Origin: Syntrophomonadaceae bacterium
Lineage (GTDB): Bacteria; Bacillota; Dethiobacteria; DTU022
Direction: 5' to 3'
Assembly (NCBI GenBank): GCA_007126465.1
Contig: SLBE01000013.1
Location: 1-21,376 of the forward strand
Length of the DNA: 21,376 bases
Positions 15,190 to 21,376 of the stretch are shown one piece after another. The position numbers and the translations under genes are program-made. Numbering within the stretch: position 1 is the stretch's first letter; every line of letters begins with the position of its first letter. The notes beneath the pieces are model-generated. The model saw nothing but the letters and a program-made list of their open reading frames with translations. It had not been told where the DNA came from and did no database searches.

Positions 15190-16407
15190 TTGAAAATAGG
15201 GATATTTACAGATAGCTTTCGCCCTTATACCAGCGGAGTAGTCAGATCAATTGAGCTATTTTCACGGGAATACTCCAAACTCGGTCACGAAGTTTATATA
15301 TTCGGGCCTGATTATCCCATGCTCCACCCGCCCAAAGAAGAAGGAGTTTTTCGCTTTGTCTCAGTTCCCTGGCCGACTATGCCGGATTTTTCCCTGCCTA
15401 TACCTTTTTCAGCACAGCTCGGTTCTACAATCCGCAAAACAGGCTTAGATATCATACACTCCCATTCACCTTTCCTGCTTGGCCGCCTGGGAGCAAGAGC
15501 TGCACGACGTTACCGTCTACCTCTTGTCTTTACTTTTCATACACTCTATGATCAGTATGTTCATTACTTTCCCTTTGCCGAAAAGACCTCAAAACATGTC
15601 GTTCAGTCCATTGCCCGTAATTTTTCAAACCGTTGTAACATGGTTGTTGCGCCTTCCCAGCTGGTAGTGAATTATCTTCGACGTATCGGTGTTGAATCTC
15701 CGGTTGTTAATATTCCAACAGGCGTCGACCTCGAAGAATTTAAAGGAAGCAGCAATACCTGGTTTAATGATAACTATGGCGTAAAGCCCGATGAAAAAGT
15801 CCTTCTTTTCGTTGGCCGTCTTGGCAAGGAAAAAAATGTTACCTTCCTCCTGAAAGCATTTCAAACTGTTCATGAACAGTTTCCTGAAACCCATCTGGCA
15901 ATGGTTGGCAAGGGCCCACAGGAGGAATCACTCCGCAAAATGGCAAAACAAATGGGTCTGCAAGACAGGGTTATTTTTACCGGGATGCTGCCCCGCCAAA
16001 CTATAGTACACTGTTATGCCAGCGCTGACCTCTTTGTATTCCCTTCAGTTACAGAAACCCAGGGACTGGTTATCGGTGAAGCAAAAGCTACCGGGCTTCC
16101 GGTCGTTGCAATCCGTGCTTACGGCCCCGCAGAAATGGTATATCATAACGATGATGGGATTTTAACCGATCCCTCCCTTCCTGCTTTCACCGAAGCAATT
16201 ATTACCCTGCTCCGCGACCGTAAGCTTTATGAAAGTATGAGTAAGCGTGCCCTGGAAAATGTAACCCAGGTTTCTTCCAGGCGGTGTGCTGAAGATATGC
16301 TGCAGGTCTACCAGGATTTGATTGATGATAAAGCCTATGCAACAAGGAAAAAGAAACCTTACCGAAAAAAACGCTCTACTAACCACAACTGTGATAAGCA
16401 GGTTTAA
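15190..16407 (+). CDS. GT4 family glycosyltransferase
   Basis: This retaining GT-B glycosyltransferase resembles bacterial diacylglycerol glucosyl/mannosyltransferases. The N-terminal domain starts MKIGIFTDSFRPYTSGVVRS, the usual acceptor-side motif, with a cluster of hydrophobic and basic residues. The C-terminal donor domain has FVGRLGKEKN and the E(x7)E motif E289-E297 (ETQGLVIGE), with GLPVVA after it. The 405 residues end in a very basic tail (KKKPYRKKRS), which fits binding to acidic lipids at the inner leaflet. The start is TTG, placed directly after the capA-like stop codon, with GAGGAGGG inside the end of that gene. Translation of the two is therefore probably coupled. A membrane glycolipid is a reasonable product; the sugar and acceptor cannot be told from sequence. 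Confidence 0.85.
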   Translation: MKIGIFTDSFRPYTSGVVRSIELFSREYSKLGHEVYIFGPDYPMLHPPKEEGVFRFVSVPWPTMPDFSLPIPFSAQLGSTIRKTGLDIIHSHSPFLLGRLGARAARRYRLPLVFTFHTLYDQYVHYFPFAEKTSKHVVQSIARNFSNRCNMVVAPSQLVVNYLRRIGVESPVVNIPTGVDLEEFKGSSNTWFNDNYGVKPDEKVLLFVGRLGKEKNVTFLLKAFQTVHEQFPETHLAMVGKGPQEESLRKMAKQMGLQDRVIFTGMLPRQTIVHCYASADLFVFPSVTETQGLVIGEAKATGLPVVAIRAYGPAEMVYHNDDGILTDPSLPAFTEAIITLLRDRKLYESMSKRALENVTQVSSRRCAEDMLQVYQDLIDDKAYATRKKKPYRKKRSTNHNCDKQV

Positions 16408-16409
16408 AC

Positions 16410-16438
16410 TTGTCAGGCAGTAATATTTTCAGTATACT
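16410..16438 (+). promoter_or_regulatory. promoter in front of the small membrane peptide gene
   Basis: TTGTCA at 16410-16415, a 17-bp spacer and TATACT at 16433-16438 make one of the best sigma-A-type matches in the window. It begins just after the glycosyltransferase stop, and the expected transcript starts near 16445. Confidence 0.65.
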
Positions 16439-16458
16439 TATTGTTAATTGCAGCAAAC

Positions 16459-16483
16459 AGCCCACTGCTACAGGCAGCGGGCT
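16459..16483 (+). other. strong hairpin in the leader of the small peptide gene
   Basis: AGCCCACTGC pairs with GCAGCGGGCT around TACAG, 9 of 10 pairs. It is followed by AAAAATTAATT rather than T-residues, so on the plus strand it is not a standard terminator. It could stabilise the small transcript or stop transcription from the glycosyltransferase gene. Confidence 0.5.
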
Positions 16484-16510
16484 AAAAATTAATTACTTGG
16501 GGGCTTATTG

Positions 16511-16615
16511 ATGTTTCAACTGATTTCAGGGCTTATCTTAATTGCCGTATTTTTTGTTCTCGTTTTCATGCTAAAGCGCGGCTACGATGAAAAGGAAAAA
16601 AAGAAGGACAAATAG
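16511..16615 (+). CDS. 34-residue single-span membrane peptide
   Basis: A short open frame reads MFQLISGLILIAVFFVLVFM followed by LKRGYDEKEKKKDK. It has one hydrophobic span (residues 4-21) and a highly charged, lysine-rich C-terminal tail, expected in the cytoplasm. GGGGG at 16499-16503 is a plausible ribosome binding site about 7 bases upstream of the ATG. A good promoter lies at 16410-16438. It ends 11 bp from the convergent gltX stop. I do not recognise the family. Such peptides often tune a transporter or membrane enzyme, but nothing here shows which one. Confidence 0.55.
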   Translation: MFQLISGLILIAVFFVLVFMLKRGYDEKEKKKDK

Positions 16616-16625
16616 TAAAGCTTAA

Positions 16626-18074
16626 TTATTCCATTCCTGACTCAATATAGCTAATTGCTTTATCAATCCTGGCCAGGGTTCTCTCCTTACCGAGCAGGCT
16701 AATTATTTCAAACAGACCCGGCCCTCCCATTCTGCCGGTCAGGGCAAGGCGGGTCGGCTGGATAAGCCGGCCAAATGAAAGACCCGTATTATCACTTATT
16801 TTATCAAACAGAGCTTCTGTTTTCTCTTCATTGAAATCATCCAGCACACTCAATTCCTGCCTGATAGAGCGCAATACATCTAAAGCGCCTTCCTTATTGA
16901 ACGCTTTTTTTATCCCCTTCTGATCATATTCAAAGTCATCAAGGTAAAAGTATTCTGCAGCCTCGGCCAGTTCCACAAGGGTCCTGGCTCTTTCCCTGAC
17001 AGCTTTAAGGACCTTTTTGAAGTAATCAAGCTCATCACTGCCAAGCTCTCCTTTAATCAAACCATGCCTTTCAAAAAATGGCCTGGCAGCTTCTGCCAGA
17101 CGATCGGGATCAGCCTCGCGGATATAATGGCCGTTCATCCAGGCCAACTTATTGACATCATAAATAGCTGCGGTTTTGTTAACTTTTTCCAGTTTAAATG
17201 CTTCTATCATATCATCAAGATTTAATAATTCCCGGTCTTCTCCAGGCGACCAGCCCAGCAAAGCCATGTAGTTAATCAGAGCCTCCGGCAGGTAACCCTC
17301 ATTCTGGAATTCTTCAACTGAGGTAGCCCCGTGCCTTTTACTTAATTTACTACGGTCAGGCGCCAGGATCATCGGTACATGGGCAAAAGCGGGCAGCTCA
17401 TAACCCAGGGCCAACGCACATAGCTGCTGGCGGGGAGTATTAGATAAATGCTCTTCGGCCCTGATTACATGAGTTATAGCCAGCTGCAAATCGTCAACAA
17501 CACTGGCAAAGTTATAAGTTGGCTGGCCGTTTGACTTAAGTATAATAAAATCATCAAGCATTTCATTTTCAAAATGAACTTTACCCCTGATCAGATCATC
17601 TACCACTGTTTCGCCGCTATTCGGCGTTCTAAGCCTGATTACTGCTTTCCGGCCTTCACTGCGGCATTTTTCTTCCGCATCAGGAGATAAGTCTCTGCAT
17701 GTTCCAGGATAAAGAAAAGCCCTGTTCTCTTTTTTGGCTTCTTCACGTCCTTTTGTCAGTTCTTCTGTGGTGCAGTAACAGCGGTAAGCTCTATTATCTG
17801 CAAACAATCGTTTTGCTTCAGCAGTATACTGATCCTGCCTTCTCGATTGGTAATATGGTCCTTCATCCCAGTCGAGACCCAACCAGTGCAGGGAATCAAG
17901 TAATTTATCAACATAATCTTCCCTGGAACGTTCCAGGTCAGTATCATCAATGCGCAGTACAAGAATCCCGTTTTTTGCCCTGGCATAAAGCAGGTTAAAC
18001 AAAGCCGTCCTCGCGCCACCGATATGCAGTTCACCGGTCGGACTGGGTGCAAATCTTACTCTAATCTTTGACAC
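16626..18074 (-). CDS. gltX: glutamyl-tRNA synthetase
   Basis: GluRS charges tRNA-Glu (and, in many Firmicutes, tRNA-Gln for later amidation). The 482-residue class I synthetase shows the HIGH-type motif PTGELHIGGART (H17-I18-G19-G20) and the KMSKS-type motif KLSKRHG at 243-249. The cysteine-rich insertion CYC...GTCRD corresponds to the zinc site of many bacterial GluRS. The C-terminal anticodon-binding helical domain is complete. The start is GTG at 18072-18074 with AGAGGTG about 5 bases upstream. The gene begins 15 bp after the oadB-like stop, so it is probably read from the same transcript, an unusual partner for a decarboxylase subunit. Confidence 0.96.
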   Translation of the reverse strand: MSKIRVRFAPSPTGELHIGGARTALFNLLYARAKNGILVLRIDDTDLERSREDYVDKLLDSLHWLGLDWDEGPYYQSRRQDQYTAEAKRLFADNRAYRCYCTTEELTKGREEAKKENRAFLYPGTCRDLSPDAEEKCRSEGRKAVIRLRTPNSGETVVDDLIRGKVHFENEMLDDFIILKSNGQPTYNFASVVDDLQLAITHVIRAEEHLSNTPRQQLCALALGYELPAFAHVPMILAPDRSKLSKRHGATSVEEFQNEGYLPEALINYMALLGWSPGEDRELLNLDDMIEAFKLEKVNKTAAIYDVNKLAWMNGHYIREADPDRLAEAARPFFERHGLIKGELGSDELDYFKKVLKAVRERARTLVELAEAAEYFYLDDFEYDQKGIKKAFNKEGALDVLRSIRQELSVLDDFNEEKTEALFDKISDNTGLSFGRLIQPTRLALTGRMGGPGLFEIISLLGKERTLARIDKAISYIESGME

Positions 18075-18089
18075 AAATACACCTCTTCC

Positions 18090-19247
18090 TTACAAAAGAA
18101 TTGACAGTAATATGCCTGCCGCCACTGCCGAACCGATAACTCCGGCAACATTCGGCCCCATGGCATGCATTAAAAGATAGTTGTTCGGGTTTTCATCTTT
18201 GCCAACAGACTGGGAAACACGAGCAGCCATCGGAACTGCTGATACCCCTGCAGAGCCAATCAGCGGATTAATTTTACCGCCGGTCAAGGCATATAGAAGT
18301 TTACCCATTAACACCCCAGTGGCAGTACCAAAGGCAAAGGCTACCAGGCCAAGCCCGATAATTTTCAAGGTGTCAGGAGTAAGAAAATAGACAGCTGTTG
18401 CTTTTGCTCCCACTGTCAAACCTAAAAATATAACAATAATATTGTTTAATTCATTTTGGGCACCCTTGCTTAACCGTTCGGTAACACCGCTTTCTCGCAG
18501 CAGGTTACCAAACATCAACATACCGAGAAGTGGCAGCGCTGCCGGAAGCAGAAGTCCCGTTATAATAATAACCACAATCGGAAACAAAATCTTTTCCAGC
18601 CTGGATACAGGGCGCAGCTGCTCCATGACAACCAGGCGTTCTTTTTTAGTGGTAAGCAGGCGCATGATTGGAGGCTGAATAATCGGTACCAGGGCCATGT
18701 ACGAATAAGCAGCAATAGCTATTGAACCGAGTAATTCAGGGGCCAGCCGGCTGGCCAAAAATATTGCTGTGGGGCCGTCTGCACCTCCGATGATACCAAT
18801 AGCACCCGCTTCCTGGGGAGTAAAGCCGAATAATGTTGCCCCGATAAAGGTTAAAAAGATGCCGAATTGAGCTGCGGCTCCAAGGAGGATAGTAATTGGA
18901 TTGGCTATAAGTGGGCCAAAATCAGTCATTGCCCCTACCCCAAGAAATATCAGCGGCGGGTAAATTCCCAGCTCCAGGCCCAGTGAAAGGTAGTAAAGCA
19001 GTCCTCCGACATCCTGGCCTGTTTCAGGAAGCATCAATCCTCCTAAGGGAAGATTAACTATAAGAATACCAAAACTAATAGGTACCAATAAAAGTGGCTC
19101 GTATTTTTTTGCTATACCTAAATAAAGTAATATGCAGGCAACAACAATCATAATTATATCGGCGACTTGCAGATTATAATAACCGGTACCCCGGATAAAT
19201 TCTAAAAGCATATCAAACAATTCAGCCCAACCCCTTTCATGCTGCAT
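18090..19247 (-). CDS. sodium ion-translocating decarboxylase, beta subunit (OadB/MmdB/GcdB family)
   Basis: This is the integral membrane subunit that decarboxylates carboxybiotin and pumps Na+ outwards. The protein (385 residues with the first ATG) is made of hydrophobic segments throughout. It has the family signatures GIIGGADGPTAIF with D157 (equivalent to the essential Asp203 of Klebsiella OadB), NPLIGSAGVSAVPMAARVSQ and NYLLMHAMGPNVAGVIGSA. Whether the complex acts on oxaloacetate, methylmalonyl-CoA, glutaconyl-CoA or malonate depends on the alpha subunit, which is not in the window. The start is uncertain: the ATG at 19247 lacks a ribosome binding site, while TTG at 19218-19220 (before FDMLLEF) has AAAGGGG 10 bases upstream. 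Repeat copy D separates it from the biotin carrier gene. Confidence 0.93.
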   Translation of the reverse strand: MQHERGWAELFDMLLEFIRGTGYYNLQVADIIMIVVACILLYLGIAKKYEPLLLVPISFGILIVNLPLGGLMLPETGQDVGGLLYYLSLGLELGIYPPLIFLGVGAMTDFGPLIANPITILLGAAAQFGIFLTFIGATLFGFTPQEAGAIGIIGGADGPTAIFLASRLAPELLGSIAIAAYSYMALVPIIQPPIMRLLTTKKERLVVMEQLRPVSRLEKILFPIVVIIITGLLLPAALPLLGMLMFGNLLRESGVTERLSKGAQNELNNIIVIFLGLTVGAKATAVYFLTPDTLKIIGLGLVAFAFGTATGVLMGKLLYALTGGKINPLIGSAGVSAVPMAARVSQSVGKDENPNNYLLMHAMGPNVAGVIGSAVAAGILLSILL

Positions 19248-19311
19248 CTAATATCTACTATCTATAAAACTACTTGCAAATACTCAACTACATCTTAAAT
19301 ACTATCCTTCA

Positions 19312-19520
19312 GCCTGCTTAAGAAAACTAAAGCGAGCATAAAGTGCAGGCTTGGAAATGCCGGCGAAGCAAAGCCTGGAACGGGTTGGTCGACAGGAAGT
19401 CGGCCGCCGAGCAAGAGCTCTGGATGAGCTTATCGCGAGGGTAACCCAGGCGTAAGGTTGAAGCTAAGCCGCTGCAGTTCCGACTTGAACGATCAGCGAG
19501 CGTAGTATTCTTTAGCAGGC
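19312..19520 (+). repeat. dispersed repeat, copy D
   Basis: This 209-bp copy has the end sequences gcctgcttaagaaaact (19312-19328) and agtattctttagcaggc (19504-19520), an imperfect 17-bp inverted pair. The interior holds the left block aaagcgagcataaagtgcag, a central part with two hairpins (19387-19405 and 19415-19431) and the right block from gagggtaacccaggcg to gatcagcgagcg. It lies between the biotin carrier and beta subunit genes. It has no coding capacity. The rest of the 19248-19556 gap shows nothing further. Confidence 0.8.
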
Positions 19521-19556
19521 AACTACAATCAAACATGATCGAATAATGCTAAATTT

Positions 19557-20015
19557 TTATGATAAAACAACAAGGGAATCTCCGCTGTTTACAGTATCAC
19601 CTTTTTTCACCAGCACTTCGCTTACTGTACCTGCCTGAGATGCTGTTAATTCATTCTCCATTTTCATGGCTTCCAGCACCAGCAAAACATCTCCTTCACT
19701 AACTTCGTCACCGATACTTACTTTAACTTCGAGAACAGAACCAGGCATTGGTGCTTTCACGTTTTTTCCGCCTGGTCCACCGGTTGCTGGGGCCGTCTTT
19801 TCCTGTGCGTTTTTCTCTGTTTTATCTACGGCAGTTTCTGTTTTCACTTGTCCGGCCGGCTCTTTATGTTCCTGAGTCTTTCCTGTGACAGGAGCTGATT
19901 CTGCCCGGTTTGCCGGAGCAGATACATTGCCAGAGCTGCCTGCAGAGGATTCTTCAATTTCTTCTACCTCTACGGTATAAGATTGTCCGTCAACTGTTAC
20001 CTTAAATGTTTTCAT
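19557..20015 (-). CDS. biotin carrier protein of a sodium-pump decarboxylase
   Basis: This carrier shuttles CO2 as carboxybiotin from the carboxyltransferase to the membrane beta subunit. The 152 residues start with a short strand-rich segment (MKTFKVTVDGQSYTVEVEE), typical of MmdC/GcdC-type carriers. A flexible Ala/Pro/Glu/Lys-rich linker (about residues 22-83) follows, then a biotinyl domain from KAPMPGSVLEV with the biotin attachment site EAMKM at K118. The ATG at 20013-20015 has AGGAGG 10 bases upstream and lies inside the end of the gamma subunit gene (14-bp overlap), so translation is probably coupled. It could also serve another biotin enzyme, but the neighbours argue for the sodium pump. 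Confidence 0.93.
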   Translation of the reverse strand: MKTFKVTVDGQSYTVEVEEIEESSAGSSGNVSAPANRAESAPVTGKTQEHKEPAGQVKTETAVDKTEKNAQEKTAPATGGPGGKNVKAPMPGSVLEVKVSIGDEVSEGDVLLVLEAMKMENELTASQAGTVSEVLVKKGDTVNSGDSLVVLS

Positions 20016-20409
20016 GCTGCTTCATCCTCCTAATTCTTTCTAATTCCATTCTATTTTCCATTAGTGCTTTTCTTCCGATTATATGCCATCCGCCTGCTGC
20101 GCTGCCTGCACCGGAAGGGTGAACAGCAATAGAAATCCTGCTGCCTTCCTTGATTTCATTACTTAACTGAAGATAGCGGTAAACTGCTGCAAAAATTGCC
20201 GCAGTTTTTTGGCTCTCCTCCCCTGGTTTAGCTGGCGCTGTCCTGCTTGTAATTTTTGATTCCTTTTCAGGAAGAGTGGTTTTTGGGCCGCCTCGTTCAT
20301 AAAATATCCTGGCGAAAACTATGAGTAAAAAATAAAGGCCGACAAGGGTTACAATTACCACAGAAAAACCTAGTACCATGACCTGGATTGCGAAATTAAT
20401 ATCATACAT
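20002..20409 (-). CDS. sodium pump decarboxylase gamma subunit (OadG family)
   Basis: This is a small membrane subunit that assembles the decarboxylase complex. The 135 residues have one N-terminal transmembrane helix (about residues 7-33: FAIQVMVLGFSVVIVTLVGL and on) followed by a hydrophilic region. The region shows an ARIFYERGG junction, a low-complexity linker and a C-terminal part that ends in basic and acidic residues. The topology and the neighbouring biotin carrier and beta genes support OadG_gamma. The sequence alone is weakly conserved. The C-terminal 60 residues (QKTAAIFAAVYRYLQ ... GSAAGGWHIIGRKALMENR) resemble those of gamma/delta subunits in clostridial pumps. The ATG follows AGGAGGG with 12-base spacing. 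It is the first gene of the pump operon. Confidence 0.8.
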   Translation of the reverse strand: MYDINFAIQVMVLGFSVVIVTLVGLYFLLIVFARIFYERGGPKTTLPEKESKITSRTAPAKPGEESQKTAAIFAAVYRYLQLSNEIKEGSRISIAVHPSGAGSAAGGWHIIGRKALMENRMELERIRRMKQHENI

Positions 20410-20444
20410 TATAGATTATATCCCTCCTGAAAAACATATATTAA

Positions 20445-20472
20445 ATTCTATCACTTTCTGCTGTAATTGCAA
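20445..20472 (-). promoter_or_regulatory. candidate promoter of the sodium-pump operon
   Basis: On the minus strand TTGCAA (plus 20467-20472) and TAGAAT (plus 20445-20450) are 16 bp apart. Transcription would begin near 20438, about 30 bp before the gamma subunit start. Confidence 0.45.
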
Positions 20473-20545
20473 AGCTAGACAACCCCAAAAACTCCCATGC
20501 CTGCAGAAAGCACTGTTTATTTCTAAAAGCAAGCAACTACTCAAC

Positions 20546-21364
20546 TTACATCCGCCCGATCCCATCTTTCATTACCTGCAAGTATTCATAGCTGATAGCA
20601 TATTGCTGCTGGTAACCGGGGTTATTAGCACTCAATCCGTGAAAATCAGAACCACCGGTAATTAGAAGCTTTTTAGCTTTGGCATATTCTTTATAATAAC
20701 GAACCAGCCCCCTGCTGTGATCCGGGTGATAAACTTCTATACCCTGCAGACCATCCGCAATAAGCTTATCAAGAATTTCTTTGCCTGCATTTCCGGGGTG
20801 GGCATAAATCGATACAGCTCCAACCTGGTTTAGTAAATCCAGGACTTCTGCAGCAGTCATGCTCTCCCTTGATACAAATGCGGGCTTGCCCCGATTCAGA
20901 TATGTCTTGAAAGCTTCATTTATAGTGTGTACATATTTTTTCTTCAACAGCAGCCTGGCCAGGTGCAGCCTGCCCGGGGCCGCATCTCCTGCTTCCGCCA
21001 GTACTTCTTCCGGTTCCACCTTAAAACCGAGTGCTCTTAAATTGTCCACTATCAGTCCCATGCGCCTGAACCTTTTACTGCGAATACCTTCCAGGGCTGA
21101 GCTCAGTTCATTTAATTTTTGCGGGTAATAACCCAGCAGGTGAATCTCACGGTTTTTCTCATAAATGCTGATTTCAACACCAGGAATTAGCTCCAGGCCC
21201 AGATCGACCGCAGCTTCCTCAGCTTCATTTAAACCCCTGATTGTATCGTGATCAGTCAACCCTGCAGCCCTCAAACCGGCTGATGCGGCAATTTCCATCA
21301 CCTGGCGTGGAGTGAACAGGCCGTCTGATGCAGAACTGTGCAGGTGAAAGTCTACTTTTGACAA
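20546..21364 (-). CDS. PHP-domain phosphoesterase (TrpH/RNase AM-like family)
   Basis: This trinuclear-metal phosphoesterase of 272 residues belongs to the PHP family. Metal ligands are in HLHSSASDG (H7, H9, D14), LTDHDT (D38, H39), the GVEIS glutamate, YAHPGN and C-terminal GGSDFHG. Relatives include E. coli YciV/RNase AM, which hydrolyses 3',5'-nucleotide bisphosphates and trims 5' ends of RNA, so a similar role is likely. The start is TTG at 21362-21364, with GGGGGTG at the window edge 5-7 bases upstream. The gene is complete. It precedes the sodium-pump operon on the same strand with a 136-bp gap holding a promoter, so it is probably a separate unit. Confidence 0.88.
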   Translation of the reverse strand: MSKVDFHLHSSASDGLFTPRQVMEIAASAGLRAAGLTDHDTIRGLNEAEEAAVDLGLELIPGVEISIYEKNREIHLLGYYPQKLNELSSALEGIRSKRFRRMGLIVDNLRALGFKVEPEEVLAEAGDAAPGRLHLARLLLKKKYVHTINEAFKTYLNRGKPAFVSRESMTAAEVLDLLNQVGAVSIYAHPGNAGKEILDKLIADGLQGIEVYHPDHSRGLVRYYKEYAKAKKLLITGGSDFHGLSANNPGYQQQYAISYEYLQVMKDGIGRM

Positions 21365-21376
21365 AAAAACACCCCC

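Noticed and set aside
16459..16483. Intrinsic terminator of the glycosyltransferase gene
   Set aside because: The hairpin is strong but is followed by an A-rich, not T-rich, tract on the plus strand and lies after a new promoter, so I list it only as a hairpin.

Overview
This window comes from a Firmicute, most likely a strictly anaerobic member of the Clostridia. The evidence is a leucine T-box in front of leuA, AGGAGG-type ribosome binding sites, frequent TTG/GTG starts, an Hfq of the Gram-positive type next to mutSL-miaA, a Bacillus-type LexA, and biotin-dependent sodium-pump decarboxylase subunits. The exact lineage cannot be read from this piece.

Left part (1-8340, + strand): a partial miaB, then a mutS-mutL-miaA-hfq operon closed by a clear intrinsic terminator, then hflX. 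These are housekeeping genes for mismatch repair, tRNA A37 modification (MiaA adds the isopentenyl group, MiaB methylthiolates it), RNA chaperoning and a ribosome-associated GTPase. lexA (- strand) converges on hflX and has its own promoter with a degenerate operator. leuA (- strand) follows, with a full T-box leader (CUC leucine specifier, T-box sequence, terminator) and a good promoter.

Middle (11.5-16.4 kb, + strand): an unusual short tyrosine recombinase with a C-terminal zinc ribbon, then a probable envelope cluster. The cluster holds a lipoprotein with a BPL_N/glutamine-amidotransferase-like domain, a membrane-anchored CapA-type metallophosphatase-fold protein, and a GT4 glycosyltransferase that starts directly at the capA stop. 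A 34-residue membrane peptide with its own promoter follows.

Right part (- strand, read right to left): a PHP-domain phosphoesterase, then an OadG-like gamma subunit, a biotin carrier protein and an OadB-like beta subunit of a sodium-translocating decarboxylase, then gltX. The carboxyltransferase (alpha) subunit is not in the window.

The most notable non-coding signal is a dispersed, non-coding repeat family. Four copies (992-1115, 6934-7045, 9081-9446, 19312-19520) and one 32-bp remnant (11399-11430) sit in different intergenic regions in both orientations. Their ends carry an inverted core around CTTAAGAAAACT. The longest copy has 28-bp terminal inverted repeats matching at 25 positions and appears composite. 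The family looks like a MITE-type element, and some copies contain short GC-rich hairpins with GGA in the loop. Three copies sit inside leaders or operons (mutS, hflX, oadB).
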